Source: Panaeolus papilionaceus
Lineage: Eukaryota > Basidiomycota > Agaricomycetes > Agaricales
Direction of reading: 5' to 3'
Length of the DNA: 64,000 nt
NCBI GenBank assembly: GCA_015501605.1
Contig: JADNRZ010000012.1
Coordinates: 1,488,001 to 1,552,000, forward strand
In this document: positions 34,226 to 46,484 of the stretch, one piece after another
Numbering within the stretch: position 1 is the first letter of the stretch
Layout: every line of letters begins with the position of its first letter
Translations under genes and position numbers: made by a program
Notes under the pieces: model-generated
What the model saw: only the letters and a program-made list of their open reading frames with translations
Told to the model about the DNA's origin: nothing
Database searches by the model: none

Positions 34226-35302
34226 ATGAAGTTCGCTGGACTGTTCGCCTTCGTTTCAGTGGCATACGGACACACTATATTTCAGGTACGGGGTAATTCA
34301 GCCACTCAGTTTCGACCCAACTTCGCTTATCAGTGGTCATAAACTGATCAAACATATTCAATTTAACAGAAAATCTCTGTGAACGGCGTCGATCAAGGGC
34401 AGCTGAAAGCAGTTCGTGCACCAACTGACGACGGTGTGAGCACCTACCTCCCCTCCCGTGTTCGAGACCAGCTAACTGTAACTATTCCCATTGAATAGCC
34501 CATTACAGACGTCAACGATCCCGATCTCGCATGCAATAGGAATATTGTATTCAGGGACAGCAATATCGTTGACATTCCTGCCGGTGCTCGAGTCGGGGCA
34601 TGGTGGGGGCACGTCATTGGGGGTGCTCAGTACCCAAACGACGGAGACAATCCCATCTCTCCCAGTCACAAAGGTAAGCATCTCTCCGACATTTATCACA
34701 AGCCTGGGCTTTCTCAGAGGCTAACATCAGCTTGCAGGGCCTGTTTCTGTGTACCTCGCAAAGGTTGATAACGCCATTGCCACAGGCACTAATGGTCTGC
34801 AATGGTTCAAGATTTCCGAGGACGGGTTCGACCCTTCCACCGCAAAGTGGGGTGTGGACCATATGATAGATAACGGAGGGTGGCAATACTTCGACATGCC
34901 GACTTGTATTGCACCTGGGCAATACCTGATGCGCGTTGAGCTTCTGGCCCTTCATTCTGCATATGCTGCCGGTGGAGCTCAGTTCTATGTAAGTGGTTTC
35001 TGTCTGGCTTGTGACCACAACACTTCAATAACTGCTGTTTCTTTTTCCACCAGGCTGAATGCGGTCAAATCAACGTTACGGGTTCTGGGACGAACACAGG
35101 AAGCAGCAACTTAGTGACCTTCCCTGGCGCATATGCTTCTAACGATCCGTGAGTTCATTTTGTCATCCAATCACGTCTTAACAATAATGTGAGGTGTTTT
35201 TCTTCCAGGAGCATTATCATCAATATATACGACTCGAAAGGCGTCCCGAACAACAGTCTTAAGCCTTACGCTATTCCTGGACCCAGAGCCCTTCAATGCT
35301 AA
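34226..35302 (+). CDS. AA9 lytic polysaccharide monooxygenase, 246 aa
   Basis: A secreted copper enzyme that cleaves cellulose or related glucans oxidatively. Exons 34226-34285, 34370-34435, 34499-34673, 34738-34988, 35054-35148 and 35209-35302 give 247 codons with stop. The start is fixed by the signal peptide: 15 residues ending AYG, so that processing would expose His16, the N-terminal ligand of the copper histidine brace. The second brace ligand is His80 in WWGHV. The outer-sphere His173 and Gln182 and the axial Tyr184 are in [12 protein letters not shown], the AA9 H-x8-Q-x-Y pattern. Cysteines at LACN, PTC, AECG and the terminal LQC can form disulfides. There is no CBM1 or C-terminal linker. 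Length and motifs are normal for a single-domain AA9. It is flanked by a Rab-like gene and a degenerate membrane-protein gene, so it seems to be a lone wood- or litter-decay gene. Confidence 0.95.
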
Positions 35303-35569
35303 GTACTGATGCAGTGTCAATGTCTTGTATGCGACCTAAACCATGTACATAACCAATATAAGTCACTTATGTATCTGAATCGAGTATACATTCCATTCAT
35401 AATACCCTGAGGTATTTTAAAGTGCAAGGAAGACGTCTTTGTCACATTGTATCATCCTTGAAGATGTTCCTCCATGGGTTTGCCGCAGAGCTCTACAGAA
35501 TATGCTGCATGCAATATTAATTCTGGCGACACTGGAATATAATGCTATCGTTTGGAGGAAGAGGGTTGT

Positions 35570-37290
35570 ACAACACGACTGAACCTGTGTCCGTCGCTCC
35601 ATGGTTAAAAATACCTCATCCTTCTTGAATGTCTCCTCCGTCTCGCCTTGGATCTAGGTCGCGTAGATTCGACATCTTAGTGAGCACCATCGGTGAGGGT
35701 GGGTGAGAGTGTCAAGGAGAAACATGTATATCGGTGGAAAGAAGCCTGAAAGAAATGAAAGTAATGGTGAACTTCGTCATCATCAAGGAAAACAATGGGA
35801 AAGCGGAAAACCTACCTGTGAACCCGATCCCTTAAATCCGCTTGACAGCCATCGCGATCTCAAGCGTTCCACAGGCGAGAAAATGACAGAATGCGGATTG
35901 GCAAAACTGATGAAAGAGATGTTGCATCAGTACATCATAACGAAACAGCGCACAAGGTTATACTTACAAGCTCCTCAAGCACGGACCTAGTCATCCATCG
36001 TCACTCTTTGTGCCGACCCTACAATGATGTGGATATGCGTCCTCCGTAGTATAGTCCTAAACAGACTACAGGAGCAGTGTTGAACCATTAAATGTGAGAT
36101 AAAGCGACAGCATCGAGAGGGCGGACATGGTGGGTTTGAATATGATGGATGCTAACGTGACTGATGGGGAGAAAGTGTACGCAGCAGGTGGGGTCTACCG
36201 GAGGTACAGGTATAAGACGAATGACAGATCCGCATCGCCGAATGGAAGAGGGTTTGAGAGCGCGGTTGAGCAAGGGGTAGAGGGGATGTGAGGTTGGAAG
36301 GTAATAACATGGTGAGACTATGGGTGAGAAGTGTGAGTGAAGGTTCAGAAATGGGTCATTCAAGTTGATAAAAAAAGAGATAGAGATGAGCTACTAACCG
36401 AAGGTAAGCTTCTTTCCTCAATGCCGCCAATTCACCCTCCAATCGCGCATATACCCTCGACTTCTCTGAATCGACCGTGCCTGCCAACATGACTAGGAGC
36501 GAAGCAGGCGTCCAATCCGTAGGCACAAATACATACCAGTACAAGGTGATCGTAGCAAAATCGCGCAAGCAAACCAGATGCAAAAGCAAAGGAGTGAGGA
36601 TGATAGGCTGGAATGCACCAGACTGATTGAACGAGTAGCACAGCACGGAGATCCAAGTGGGTATGTTGATCGATATCAAAAGGGTTTAGGAGAAAATGTC
36701 GGATCGTCGTATTAGGGACGAGATGAATTCATTTCAATCCTCGTGTCAGCCATGACAGGTATACACGCGGCGTGTGTGAGAGCAAGAATAAATTTGGCGG
36801 GCACGAGTCGGTGGGGACTAGCGGATGGAGAGATGCTGCCAGATGGGATTGGGGTAGCAAGTACAAAGACACCTCCTACGCGATATAAGGTTAGCGATGC
36901 GAAACAAAGGAAGAGGAAATAGGGAATGACAGAGAGGATAAAGAGACGAGGCCAAAACAGGAGGTCAGCGACAACCATGACAATGGATTCAGACAGAATG
37001 GTTGAGCATTGAGCGATATTTAATCAACAGAAGGAATGATAAAGAGCGTCAGAATAGCGAGAAGAAAAGGAATACGCTCACTCACCGTGAAACGTGCATC
37101 CAACGCATCAACTCCGCAGGTCCGCGTATCCCATCACAGTCACAATTGGAGGGTGATTTCCTCAAGTAATATTGCTCATTGATCAAGGATTCAGAGCTGC
37201 ATATTGACAGAGCAGATGTAGGTGAAATGAGGGCGACGACTAAAAGCAGGAGTGAATTACAGATACAACGTGCTGTGGTCATGATGGTTG
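35570..37290 (-). pseudogene. Multi-TM protein family, copy a (probably degenerate)
   Basis: On the minus strand from about 37282 there is a signal-like start (MTTARCICNSLLLLVVALIS). Hydrophobic blocks LFILSVIPYFLFLCFASL (about 36900), AKFILALTHAACIPV and FQPIILTPLLLHLV (about 36600) follow, then a charged segment ARLEGELAALRKEAYL and SPSVTLASIIFKPTMSALS. Copies b and c have matching blocks in the same order, and the 3' flank starting CCGTCGCTCCAT is shared by all three. Stops occur in every plausible frame between the last blocks, so I regard copy a as decayed or as having exons I cannot join. I do not recognise the family. A polytopic membrane protein of unknown function is the most I can say. 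Confidence 0.45.
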
Positions 37291-37734
37291 AAAGGAGAGA
37301 GCTGGTGGAGACACAGCCACCCTGTCGGCAACTGAATTCTTCATTTCACAGGCACGTCTCGGACGGCTTCGCTTCATTCCACTGCCGAGTGTGCATGAAA
37401 TACAGGCAAAGTAGGGTCGAAATGTCTCTAGTAACCACTATCTCATTATTTGCCTCCCCAGTTGAGACGCGAACCACAATGGTTTGTAGCATGACCAAAT
37501 AAGCCGCATTTTGAGCAAAATTCTGGAGGCATAAAAATAGTTGCATTGCATAATTTATGCCCTTGTCGTATCTGTTTCAATACTATTTAGCTTTCGTTGT
37601 TGGGTTTCATTTGAAATATACCAACGTGACGCGATTCCAATTCCCTAGATGAAACGAAGGGTATTCAGCCCATCATTTACCCTTAGGGTAGGGTTGAACT
37701 GAACTGTCGTTTTCACGAACAACTGTAACATTTA
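37291..37734. other. Spacer left of the pogo element
   Basis: About 440 bases that should contain the copy a promoter and the left flank of the pogo insertion. No feature is visible. Confidence 0.4.
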
Positions 37735-37790
37735 CAGTGTCTCACCGTCATGTGACACACCCCTACAACATGACACAGTGAGGTAGAAAG

Positions 37791-37806
37791 CCTGCGCGCG
37801 CGCAGG
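37791..37806. repeat. Perfect 16-base (CG)-rich palindrome near the pogo left end
   Basis: CCTGCGCGCGCGCAGG is its own reverse complement. It lies 56 bases inside the pogo element and could form a cruciform or Z-DNA. Confidence 0.8.
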
Positions 37807-38175
37807 TATACAGGGACGCGCACTTGGTCTTATGCACGCGTCTTCATTAATACGTAGTGGCACATGTATATACGAAGCCATGAGGCTCGAAGTCGTTTGT
37901 GTCGATTAATATACATGAATCAATGAAATTGGAATGTGTGAAAATGGCCTTTCACAAAAATGTATTGGCCTACTGTGCAATAACACGCAAGCACATGCAT
38001 ATGAAGCATGTACCATTTTTTTGAGGGTAAGTAGGGGTATACGTGACGCAAGATTGAGAGCGAAATAGTCATATTTGCGATGCCTACAGCTATTATAATA
38101 CAAATATTCAATGATTAAATTTAGCTATAAAGTGCTACTGTAGTAGCAGCCCATTTCAACCCCACAACACACTGC

Positions 38176-40576
38176 CATGCCTTGACAAACTCATAAACAA
38201 AAGCGTCGAATCCCTGCTCCTGCTGCCGCCTATCAAGAGATGACAAAAAAGGAGCATCTCTACGAAATCGCAGTTGACATGTACCGTGATGAACAGGAGC
38301 TTGCTCGGGGTCCCAAGACCAGTTATGTGCCCTGCGGCCTTCGAAAGATCGCTATCCGTGTCTCGGATATTCACTACGAGGAGACTGGTGAGCGTATAAA
38401 CCTCTCCTACGCTACTCTGGGTCGCCGAGTGAGGGGTGAACGCTCTCGTCGTGCTTTCGTAATGGACAAAATGTGGTTGTCGCCTCCTGAAGAGGACGAG
38501 GTCGTGAGATTCATTTTGGAGATGGCTGGACGTGCCTTCCCGTTGAGTCACCGACATGTCAAAGAGCACGTCGATAAAATCTGTCATTCAAAATATCTGC
38601 AGGGAGATTTTCCTGAAACTGGTGTGGGACGGAATTGGACTTACCGATTTCTGCCCTGCCATTTTGATGAGCTGCGGATCGCTCGGTCATCACCTCTTGA
38701 GACCAAGCGCGGGAAAGCAATGACTCCAGAGGCGAATGAGGCATGGTGGGATCTGCTAAAGGGTGTGCTCGACAAGTATGATGTCAAGCCTCATAATATC
38801 TATGGGGCTGACGAATGTGGGATCATGAATCAGGGAGCGGAGCGGGAGAAAGTATTCGGGCCACAGGATCAAAAGGGCCCTGTTTATCAGGCAAAGGGGG
38901 GAAATCGCGACAACACAACTGTGCTTGTCACAATTTGTGCAGACGGAACGTACACAGCTCCGACCATTATCTTCAAGGGCCAGGCGTTTCAGAGCAGCTG
39001 GCTCTCAGATACTGAGCTGAAACCGAAGTAAGTGAATATGTTTGATCCGCTGATGTTGGTGATGTCATTTGATCTCACATCTCACATCTAGTGTTGGTTA
39101 TCAAGTAAAAGGATGGACGAATGGGGAGATCGGCGCAGCTTGGATGAAGATCTTTGACGAAGAAACAAAGGTGAAACTCACTAGTCCTGACGAATACCAG
39201 CTCCTCCTGGTCGACGGCCACAATTCACATCACACAGTCGACTTCCTGCAATATGCCCGAGATCATAACATCATCGTCGTTTGCTACATCCCTCATGGTA
39301 CCCACGTGTATCAAGGCCTTGACGTTGTCATCTTTGGCCCCCTCAAGACCCACCTAGGAAAGGAGTGCGATCGGTGGTTACGTGAAGAGAATCTAGAAAT
39401 GTCGCGCAAAACTTTCATCAAGATATTCAGCCGGTCATTTCTTGAAATTCTCACGCCTCATCTCATCAAAACTGCTTTCTGAAAAACGGGCGTTCATCCA
39501 TTCGACCCCTCTCAGATTGACCTGTCAAAGGTCGCTCCCAGTAAGGAGACAAATCCCACTCAGCGTGGTCTTCCTGCCCAAACCCCCCTGCTTCCTGCTC
39601 TTGATGAGCTTGCCACCCTGATCAACGCTCTCACGATCAACAAGCTGTCACCCAATGTGGCAAGTGGTTCAAGTTCATTAAATTCACGACTTGAACAGCT
39701 ACCTCATCATCACCATCATCACCATCATCACCGTCAGGAACCCCACCCCCTCCTACCTCCTCCAATCCCAATAATCCCAACGACATCATTCAAGCCACCA
39801 CCATCACGCTTCAAAACACCGATATGGCATACCTTTTCGATGCAAGCACCAGGATCACCACCAGCCACCCCCTTCCTCCCCAAATCAACATCACTGACAT
39901 CCCCACCACAACGCCCCACCCCTTCTCCGGTACATTCACACCCACAACGGCCGAGGGCATGGCCCTATTTGCTGCCCTTCGCATGTGCGAGGGTCAGCTT
40001 CACGACACCAACAAATGGTTGGTGGCACTTCATGCCGCCCATGTTCTCAATCACAACTACACTAATCACATACACAATCAGCTAGGGGAGTTGGAGAGGA
40101 AGGCAAAGAAGAAGGAGGAGGGGAATACGAGGTTCGTGATAAAGGGTGCCGCTGTACTCACCAACGACGCCGTGATCGAGCATGTGAAGCAGAGGGATGC
40201 AGTGAAGAAAGCCAAGATCGCGAAGAAGGCGAAGAGGGACACCGCCAAGACGAGGCATGCGGAGGCAATAAAGAAGTGGGAGGATGGCAAGGAGGCAATC
40301 AAGGCAGATAATGCGAAGTGGAAGGAGCGGTATAAGGAGGCCATTGCGAAGTGGGAACAGGACAGGGCGACAGCAAAAGCCAAGAAGGTTCGCTTTAGTA
40401 CACTGAGGCCCAAGCAAGGTCCTCTCAAGACTACTCCACCCTGCCCCCTCCTGAAGGACTTTTTGAACGAAGCAGATGCCGAGGATGAGGAGGACAGCAG
40501 CGGGGGGGATGAGGATGCCGAGGACGAGGATAGGGGCTCGGAAGAGGAAGAGGAGACCGGGGATGATGATGATTGA
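38176..40576 (+). pseudogene. pogo/CENP-B-type DDE transposase, one stop and one frame change
   Basis: From the ATG at 38240 a two-exon frame (38240 to about 39029, then from about 39092) encodes a CENP-B/HTH-like N-terminal half. A DDE_1 catalytic core follows, with GADECG, LLVDGHNSHHT and PHGTHVYQGLDVVIFGPLK, the family's D-D-D triad context. At 39480-39482 a TGA stands between KTAF and KTGVHPFDP, where relatives usually have Arg, so CGA to TGA is the simplest history. An upstream ATG at 38176 is followed two codons later by another TGA with the same possible origin. A CAT/CAC repeat near 39700-39735 marks a change of frame into the long C-terminal frame ending at 40576, which has a Lys-rich coiled segment and an acidic tail. 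Confidence 0.82.
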
Positions 40577-40825
40577 TGTGATCAATCATCAGTTCCGGCC
40601 CTATTTTGGCCGGTGTGTCAAATAGTGGGAATGCCATCAAATCGCATTTCACCACCATTTTTTTATTTTCTCCTCATCCTCTTCGTTTTCTGCTTAGATA
40701 TTTCATACGAACATTTTATGGACTTGTTGCTATACGTAGAATTTTGTTTCATGTATTTTCATTATGTATTTGAACTTTTATTTAATTTATTCATTTTTGG
40801 TGTGTCACATGACGGTTGAATACTG

Positions 40826-42375
40826 TATTTGAACATGAAATAACAACTTGTACACATGACGCGTAGTGAGACCATGTCAAGGTGGACATGCGAAGTGCAA
40901 ATGGAAAAGAGACAAAGTCAAACCACGCAACCCCAGACAGATGTATGTGCATCAGCTTCATGAAATCAGCATTCATGACGCTCATCGACAGGGAGCATAC
41001 ACAGATCTAAAAATAGATGACTGTTACATTGGGTTCATTACCAAGTGCTGGCTTGTTTGTAATCCTACCGCTCCAACGCCACCACTGGTGCTCATGCTTG
41101 ATCTTCACATCCATGACACCTCACGCATGAGCTAAACAAGAATATGTCAAATTCGAAGCCTTCCAGCAGTGAGCGATGTTGTTGAGCACATCATCTTGGC
41201 ACGCAATTGGACTTGACCGATGGGATTGAACATATGGCTGGGCATTGTGAATGTGATAAAAAGGTATGAGGTAATGAATGAGATGAGATGGGCAGAGAGT
41301 ATTCAACACCAGGACATGCCTTGACTTTCCCTGCTGACCCCTAGTGATACCATCCACAACAGTAATTTGCTGAAACTATGAAGGGAAAAAAGCTGACTCC
41401 CTGTCCCACAAACAGCAGATTTGGTTCAGTAGCCTGAGAGAGGCAAGGTGAGACCGAATGGTGGTTTGTTTGAGTGATGGAGGGCGAAGGGGTGATGGAT
41501 GGGAGGTCAGTGCAACATGGAAGGCGATGAATGGGTCAATCAATGCATGATAGATAAAGAAAAAAGGAGACAAGAGGTAGATGCTCAGTTGCGATGTGTT
41601 CCCTCAACGCCCCCTTCAAATTCAGACCTAGTGCGCACACACGTTGGCATACTTACTCTACATGTCCCATGGCTTCTGAGGAGGGTGATTTCTTCTGACT
41701 CCTATGCTCAATGATGCATTGATTAACCTGGTTGTGATTGAAATAGAAGACGGGGGAGGGAGAAGAACACTCACTGTTGTCAGGTTCAACAGCTCCCTCC
41801 AGTGTGAGTTCATATTCACAAATACTTCGAAAGCCGGAATAAGTGAAACATTATCGTGTTTAGACAAGTTGTTGAGGGAGGTGTGAATAGAGTGTGGGTG
41901 ATGGATAGGGTTAGGGACAGTGCGGTGCCTGTGCCTGTTTGTGTGTCACAGTTAGATGACCCTTGTGTGCGTCGAAGTTTTAACTTTTGATTTGCCATGC
42001 AGGTAACTCTGCAGAACGCACCTTTTTCGAAACAGCATGCTTGATTAATCTGCTTTCCAGTGAGCAATCCTCACTCAGGATTTAATCATTTGAATGCAGT
42101 GAGAAGGGTGATAATGAGGGATATGGAGGACTTCCAGGATCGCATAGTCATTAGTTGACCATTAAAAGTATCAGGAGGTCACTCATGATCTAGCCATAAC
42201 CAATCAAACCTTTGAACTACCCTCCTGTTTGTCTCGATGATATATGTGTACCTTATGCCTGGACACCACAGACATCTAATGCTTTGACATGACACCCTGT
42301 TCTCAACATCGCAACATAAAAGTCCTGCTCATCTGTTGAATCTCATATTTGAGCGTCAGTGTTGGCTCAAGACGG
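40826..42375. other. Spacer right of the pogo element
   Basis: About 1.5 kb with only short unsupported frames. I see no domain, inverted repeat pair or RNA. Confidence 0.4.
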
Positions 42376-43212
42376 TGATGTGCATGGGGATATCTGAGTG
42401 AAAGGTGAGTGACAGTGAAGGTGTGATGAGGGAATGAGATGGTGGGATGGAAAAGGACAGTGAGACGAGCAGTACAAGTTCGTGGGGTTGATATGCAAGA
42501 GTAAAGAGGAGATGGGAAGGTGAGGTGAGTGTGAGGTGAAATGAGACGAAGACAGAGGACGAAGACGATGAAAATAACGAAAATAAGCGCTGATGAAGGT
42601 GTACACGGACGAGGACGAAGACGAAAAACGAAAACAAGAAACAAAATACAAGGGCGAAAAAAGCTTGTAGTCATTGTACACTGTTGAGAAGTGATGTCAG
42701 GGACACTGACGGATCAACAGATCAGAGACGGGATGTCTCTGGTCCACTTTATCTTTCTATCTCTTTTTCTCTTATGGACGGACAATCGTAATAATACAAA
42801 AGGTCTTTGTTGTATAGATTGTATATTAACCATGCACCTTCGTTCGGACACCTCAGTTCGTTATACCTACGACTGAGGTGAGCCACTTTCTTTTAACTGT
42901 TTCCTACAAGACATTTATTAACGTATCTGTAGTATACTTGTCTTATTCTACAGGTACTATATTCTGCAATAGAGTTCGTTATACCTACGACTGAGTATAC
43001 TTGTCTTATTCTACAGGGATATCCACTTCAACATACACTAAGTACATTATGTATGTAAAACTATGGAAAATGATACAAATTAAAAGAAAATGCTCGAAAT
43101 ATTGGGAAACCAAGAGCGCTCGGTGCGTGAACGAAGCGCTGATGTGAATAGAAGTAAACAAGAAATAGGAGAAAAACTGAAAAATAGGGGGATACCAATG
43201 CAGTGCTCATCA
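42376..43212 (-). repeat. Solo LTR of the TGATG...CATCA family, split by a nested insertion
   Basis: Outer parts 42376-42681 and 43034-43212 align with the paired LTRs of the gag-only element, in the same (minus) orientation, but are much more diverged. Ends TGATG and CATCA are kept. Flanking bases do not show a clear 4-bp duplication, as expected for an old copy. A 352-base element sits inside. Confidence 0.8.
42682..43033. mobile_element. Nested solo LTR, copia-type ends, 5-bp duplication TACAC
   Basis: A 352-base unit begins TGTTGAGAAGTG and ends CCACTTCAACA, the usual TGTTGA/TCAACA ends of Ty1/copia LTRs. TACAC stands immediately before (42677-42681) and after (43034-43038), so the host LTR is rebuilt exactly when the insert is removed. 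Inside, GTTCGTTATACCTACGACTG occurs twice (about 42855 and 42971), as does TATACTTGTCTTATTCTACAG. Confidence 0.85.
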
Positions 43213-44461
43213 ATGGGGACATGGAGCACTTACTCACAGCCACTTAATGGGCGATGGTGGGATAAAGGATTAAATACACTGAATGATTGAATGAGACCAA
43301 TGCAAGTTTTGGGGATGCAATGAGATATGTGACCTTGTCTGCTAAGTAGTGGTGTGGGATATAGAGCATTACACTGCCTGACGACAAAATACATAGTGTA
43401 TAACCAGAAGTGAGTGAGGCTGATGGCCATAGCATAATCAGATTCAAAGGATGAAGTATCATGCATGTTGACATAAGTTCTACCTGAAGTCCACTAGCTA
43501 CAAATGGAATGGTTGAGAGGGACAAGTAACTCAAGGTAGTTATGGGCAAACGAAAATTTAACTTAGTCAGGTGCATTTGTATGCACATTGTTGTTCAGGA
43601 GGGCAGTGTTGACAGAGGAAGAAATATGGACAAGCTAACAGGAGGTGATGTTAGCTCATCTGATGTGACAACAGGGGTGATATCCAATGATTTTCCTGCA
43701 CAAGACAGTCAATGGGTGTATGCTGCTCTGATTACTTGCATTGTTAGTGGAAAATAAAATGCAGCAGACAGGGACGGCTATACAGAGCAGGTGAAAGCAG
43801 GGTTGAGAGCATCAGGCAAGGATTCATGATGTGAGAATCACCACAAAGACTGGAGATTCACTTGGATAACAATGTTGGGGGTAGCAATGAAGACAATGGA
43901 TAAACTGAACTAGGGATCATGAATGAAAAAGGTGAAACAGGCTGTTCTGTTGTAGGGTTTGTCACACCTATCCATTCAACCTAACCCACTGCCACCATGA
44001 ATCCACCTTGCATCTCCTTATCCATGATCACCCAGATAACAGCTTAAACAGTGTGCATGTCATGCCCATTGCTTTGGCCCACACCCATCCATAAACTGTA
44101 TCCAGCTGATAAATACATTGTAGCATTGAAATGGTATTGAGTTTACTACAAAATGAAGCCACTAGAACATTCCTAGAGAATATTGAAAACAAAAAGTGTA
44201 TAGAAATGTTAAGGGAAAACAGACAAGGCAGTCAGAAGACGTCAAAAGTAATGAGGTAGCATACATAGGTACAGCATATGTAACAAATCAATGAAAGATA
44301 GAATGAGGAATATAGAAAAAATGGAGACAAAAGATGTATAAACTTTGAGAAAAGGGAGATGCCCCAGCATGTTCATGGCACATTCATGATAACCAAGACT
44401 GTCGACACTCAAAATTAGTGCCATGCATTTCAAGCAGGATGGTGAACTCACTGATAGGCAC
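43213..44461. other. Spacer downstream of the intact G-domain gene
   Basis: About 1.25 kb with no supported gene. It lies between the solo LTR and the stop of the G-domain gene and looks like unremarkable non-coding sequence. Confidence 0.4.
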
Positions 44462-46122
44462 TCAATTCTCATGAAGGTCAGCAGCAGCATCACCCCAACA
44501 CTTGAGCTTCTTCATAACTTGCACAAATCGGCTAGGAGCATGAGCTGTTGGGAAGAGTTGCTGTGGCAGCACAGGTTGGATCTCTTGCAAACCAGATGGA
44601 GAGTTGGTGGGAATTGGGGGGCATGAAGGGTTGTCTGCCAGGGCAACAGGTTGCTCATCAAGTGGGTGAATAGGTGATGCACCAACTTCAGGGGTAAGGG
44701 GTGTATCAGGGAGAGGAGCAATGGAACCAACAAGGGAAGTGGGAACAATAGGGATGGGTTGGACATGGAAGGCTGTGGCACTACAGCTACCCACAACCTC
44801 AGACTGCTCACCATGAGATTGCTCTGGTTCCCTGTCACCTTCTTCAGCAGCTTCAAGCTCAGACTGTGCCTCATCATCATCATGTGAGCCTGCTTCATCC
44901 TCAGAAGTCTCATCTTCTTCATCTTCACTGGACACTGGTGGGGCATGGAAATCATTGAGCTCCTTTTGGAATCGAGAGAGGTCCTCCTTGGCTTCTTGAA
45001 TCCTTGGGCAAAGAGTGGAGAGAAGCAGGTCATCACCCTCTGCTTCAGCATGAGCAAGCTCATCACAGAGGGTGGGGATATGTGATTTGAGATTCTGGAT
45101 TCGATCTTGGAGGTCTGTGATGAGGTTGCCTTCGAATGGACTTCCTTGTATGATTTTTTGATGATATTCAAAGGAAAAAAGATGCCTAATGCCTAAGACC
45201 AAGGCTGCATCCAGGATTGACAATGCTGATTCCTGGGTGTTGTGGAATTGCATCAGTTGAGCCCCTTCTTCAATAAAATCCTGAATGGATAAGTGAGCTC
45301 ATAATTGAGAACATATGAATGAGAAAGTGACAACCTTCCATATATCACTCTGAAGCTGCTGATAATTGTCTTCTGCACGCTTTGTTGCATTCTCACCCCA
45401 AATATTGTCCCACATCGTAGTTACTATCATCACATTTTTTGCAGTTTTGACACCAGTGAGGGCATTGAATGTCTTCAGCACCTGCCGCTGGGTGCCAGGC
45501 AGGCGAGTGCTTGTAATGGGTGTCAAGTATAAAATGCGATTAAAATACCTAATAAAGCAAACATATCATTAGCATTACAATGAAAATCAACAGAACCCAT
45601 GCAACAGAACAGTGAGCATAAGAAGCTGGACTCACACATCATTGTCTTTCATCCATTTCTGTAACATGGAGAGAATGGCCATCTCCGATATTTTTGTGTC
45701 GGCGAAGCCAGGCGAGTCCACAAGATAAATTGGATAACCATTTCGAGTGACATTGTTCAATTTGTAGGTGGATACAGCCTGGGTGTATCCATCCAGACCA
45801 TTACTGGATATCTTCAAGGAGTCCTTGAGGCCAAGGGCCTCGATAAACTAGACACGGAGAACGGAAATGGAGCGCGTTAAAATCCTGAGTAGTCTACTTT
45901 GTAAGCGCTACTAAATGGCAAATACGCACGGAGCTCTTTCCCGCTCCTGTCGGACCCATAATCCTATGGTCATGACAGGATTAGAAGTATCTTATAATCA
46001 TGTATTCAACCATCTACCTACAGCACTCTGCCGTGGCTAACTTGTATCCTGTCTACTCGTTCAACAGAAACAGCCCCAGTGACGTTGATCGCCTTGTATT
46101 CCATCTTCGAAGTAGTGGCCAT
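44462..46122 (-). CDS. P-loop G-domain protein, intact, 459 aa, C-terminal LKCWG
   Basis: Exons (minus) 46122-46022, 45965..45930 region (34 bases, 45963-45930), 45847-45636, 45548-45335 and 45280-44462 give 460 codons with stop. The N-terminal domain shows P-loop GPTGAGKS (37-44), DSPG (89-92) and TTMWD (159-163), positioned like G1, G3 and G4 of AIG1/IMAP-type or related G domains. After about residue 190 comes the HNTQESALSILDAAL block, then a coiled coil (ITDLQDRIQNL to LSRFQKELNDF), an acidic Glu/Asp-rich linker, a Pro-rich stretch, and the C-terminal LKCWG (446-450). Four other local copies share this plan, so it is a locally expanded family. I know of no characterised member. A membrane- or stress-related GTPase is only a guess from AIG1-like proteins. 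Confidence 0.85.
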
Positions 46123-46484
46123 TGCAGTGCAGAATTTGGTAGCAAAAAACAAGGATATAGAGATGCTGGTCAAGCAGGCGAAGTGCGCGAGATGATGGGA
46201 GGAAGAAACAAACGATGGGCAGCTGCGCCTGTCATCGCAGAATCTGATTAACTTGTGCATTCCATCTGTTAATTAGTCATGGGACGAGCACGGTGTCAAT
46301 GACAGGAATAGATTAAATTTGATCAAATCCGACATATTTCCTTCTCGTCTCTGCAGTTCTCATTGTGGACGGTCGGACTTCTTCACGATCGCGTTTCAAA
46401 GCGGAATGTATTGGATTCATCATACAACAGCATATATTATCCTTGCCTCGCGCTCGCTAACGTTACTGCTATGTACTAAACACT
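46123..46484. other. Promoter region of the intact G-domain gene and start of a shared repeat
   Basis: About 360 bases. From about 46328 the sequence resembles 51450-51590, the flank before TM copy c, so it belongs to the duplicated block rather than to the G-domain gene. Confidence 0.45.

Larger units (their letters stand above)
37735..40825 (+). mobile_element. pogo-like DNA transposon, complete ends, mutated transposase
   Basis: A 3091-base element flanked by TA (37733-37734, 40826-40827). Ends start CAGT, and the block ACCGTCATGTGACACACC is found directly inside the left end and, reverse complemented, inside the right end, giving inverted repeats of about 27 bases with a few mismatches. 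A 16-base (CG)-rich palindrome lies at 37791-37806. It contains one transposase gene with a premature stop and a frame change, so it is probably no longer self-mobile. Confidence 0.88.

Noticed and set aside
39700..39740. Polyhistidine run in the pogo region
   Set aside because: It is a CAT/CAC microsatellite read in a shifted frame, not a real His tract of the transposase.
40078..40585. Antisense hydrophobic open frames opposite the pogo C-terminal frame
   Set aside because: They mirror the Lys/Glu-rich sense codons of the transposase tail and have no start context or domain.
43213..44461. Short frames suggesting a small gene
   Set aside because: None has a domain, plausible splice structure or a duplicate elsewhere in the window.
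44512..45171. 219-codon frame overlapping the intact G-domain gene
   Set aside because: It is a shifted-frame shadow of the last exon, which carries the conserved coiled coil and LKCWG end.
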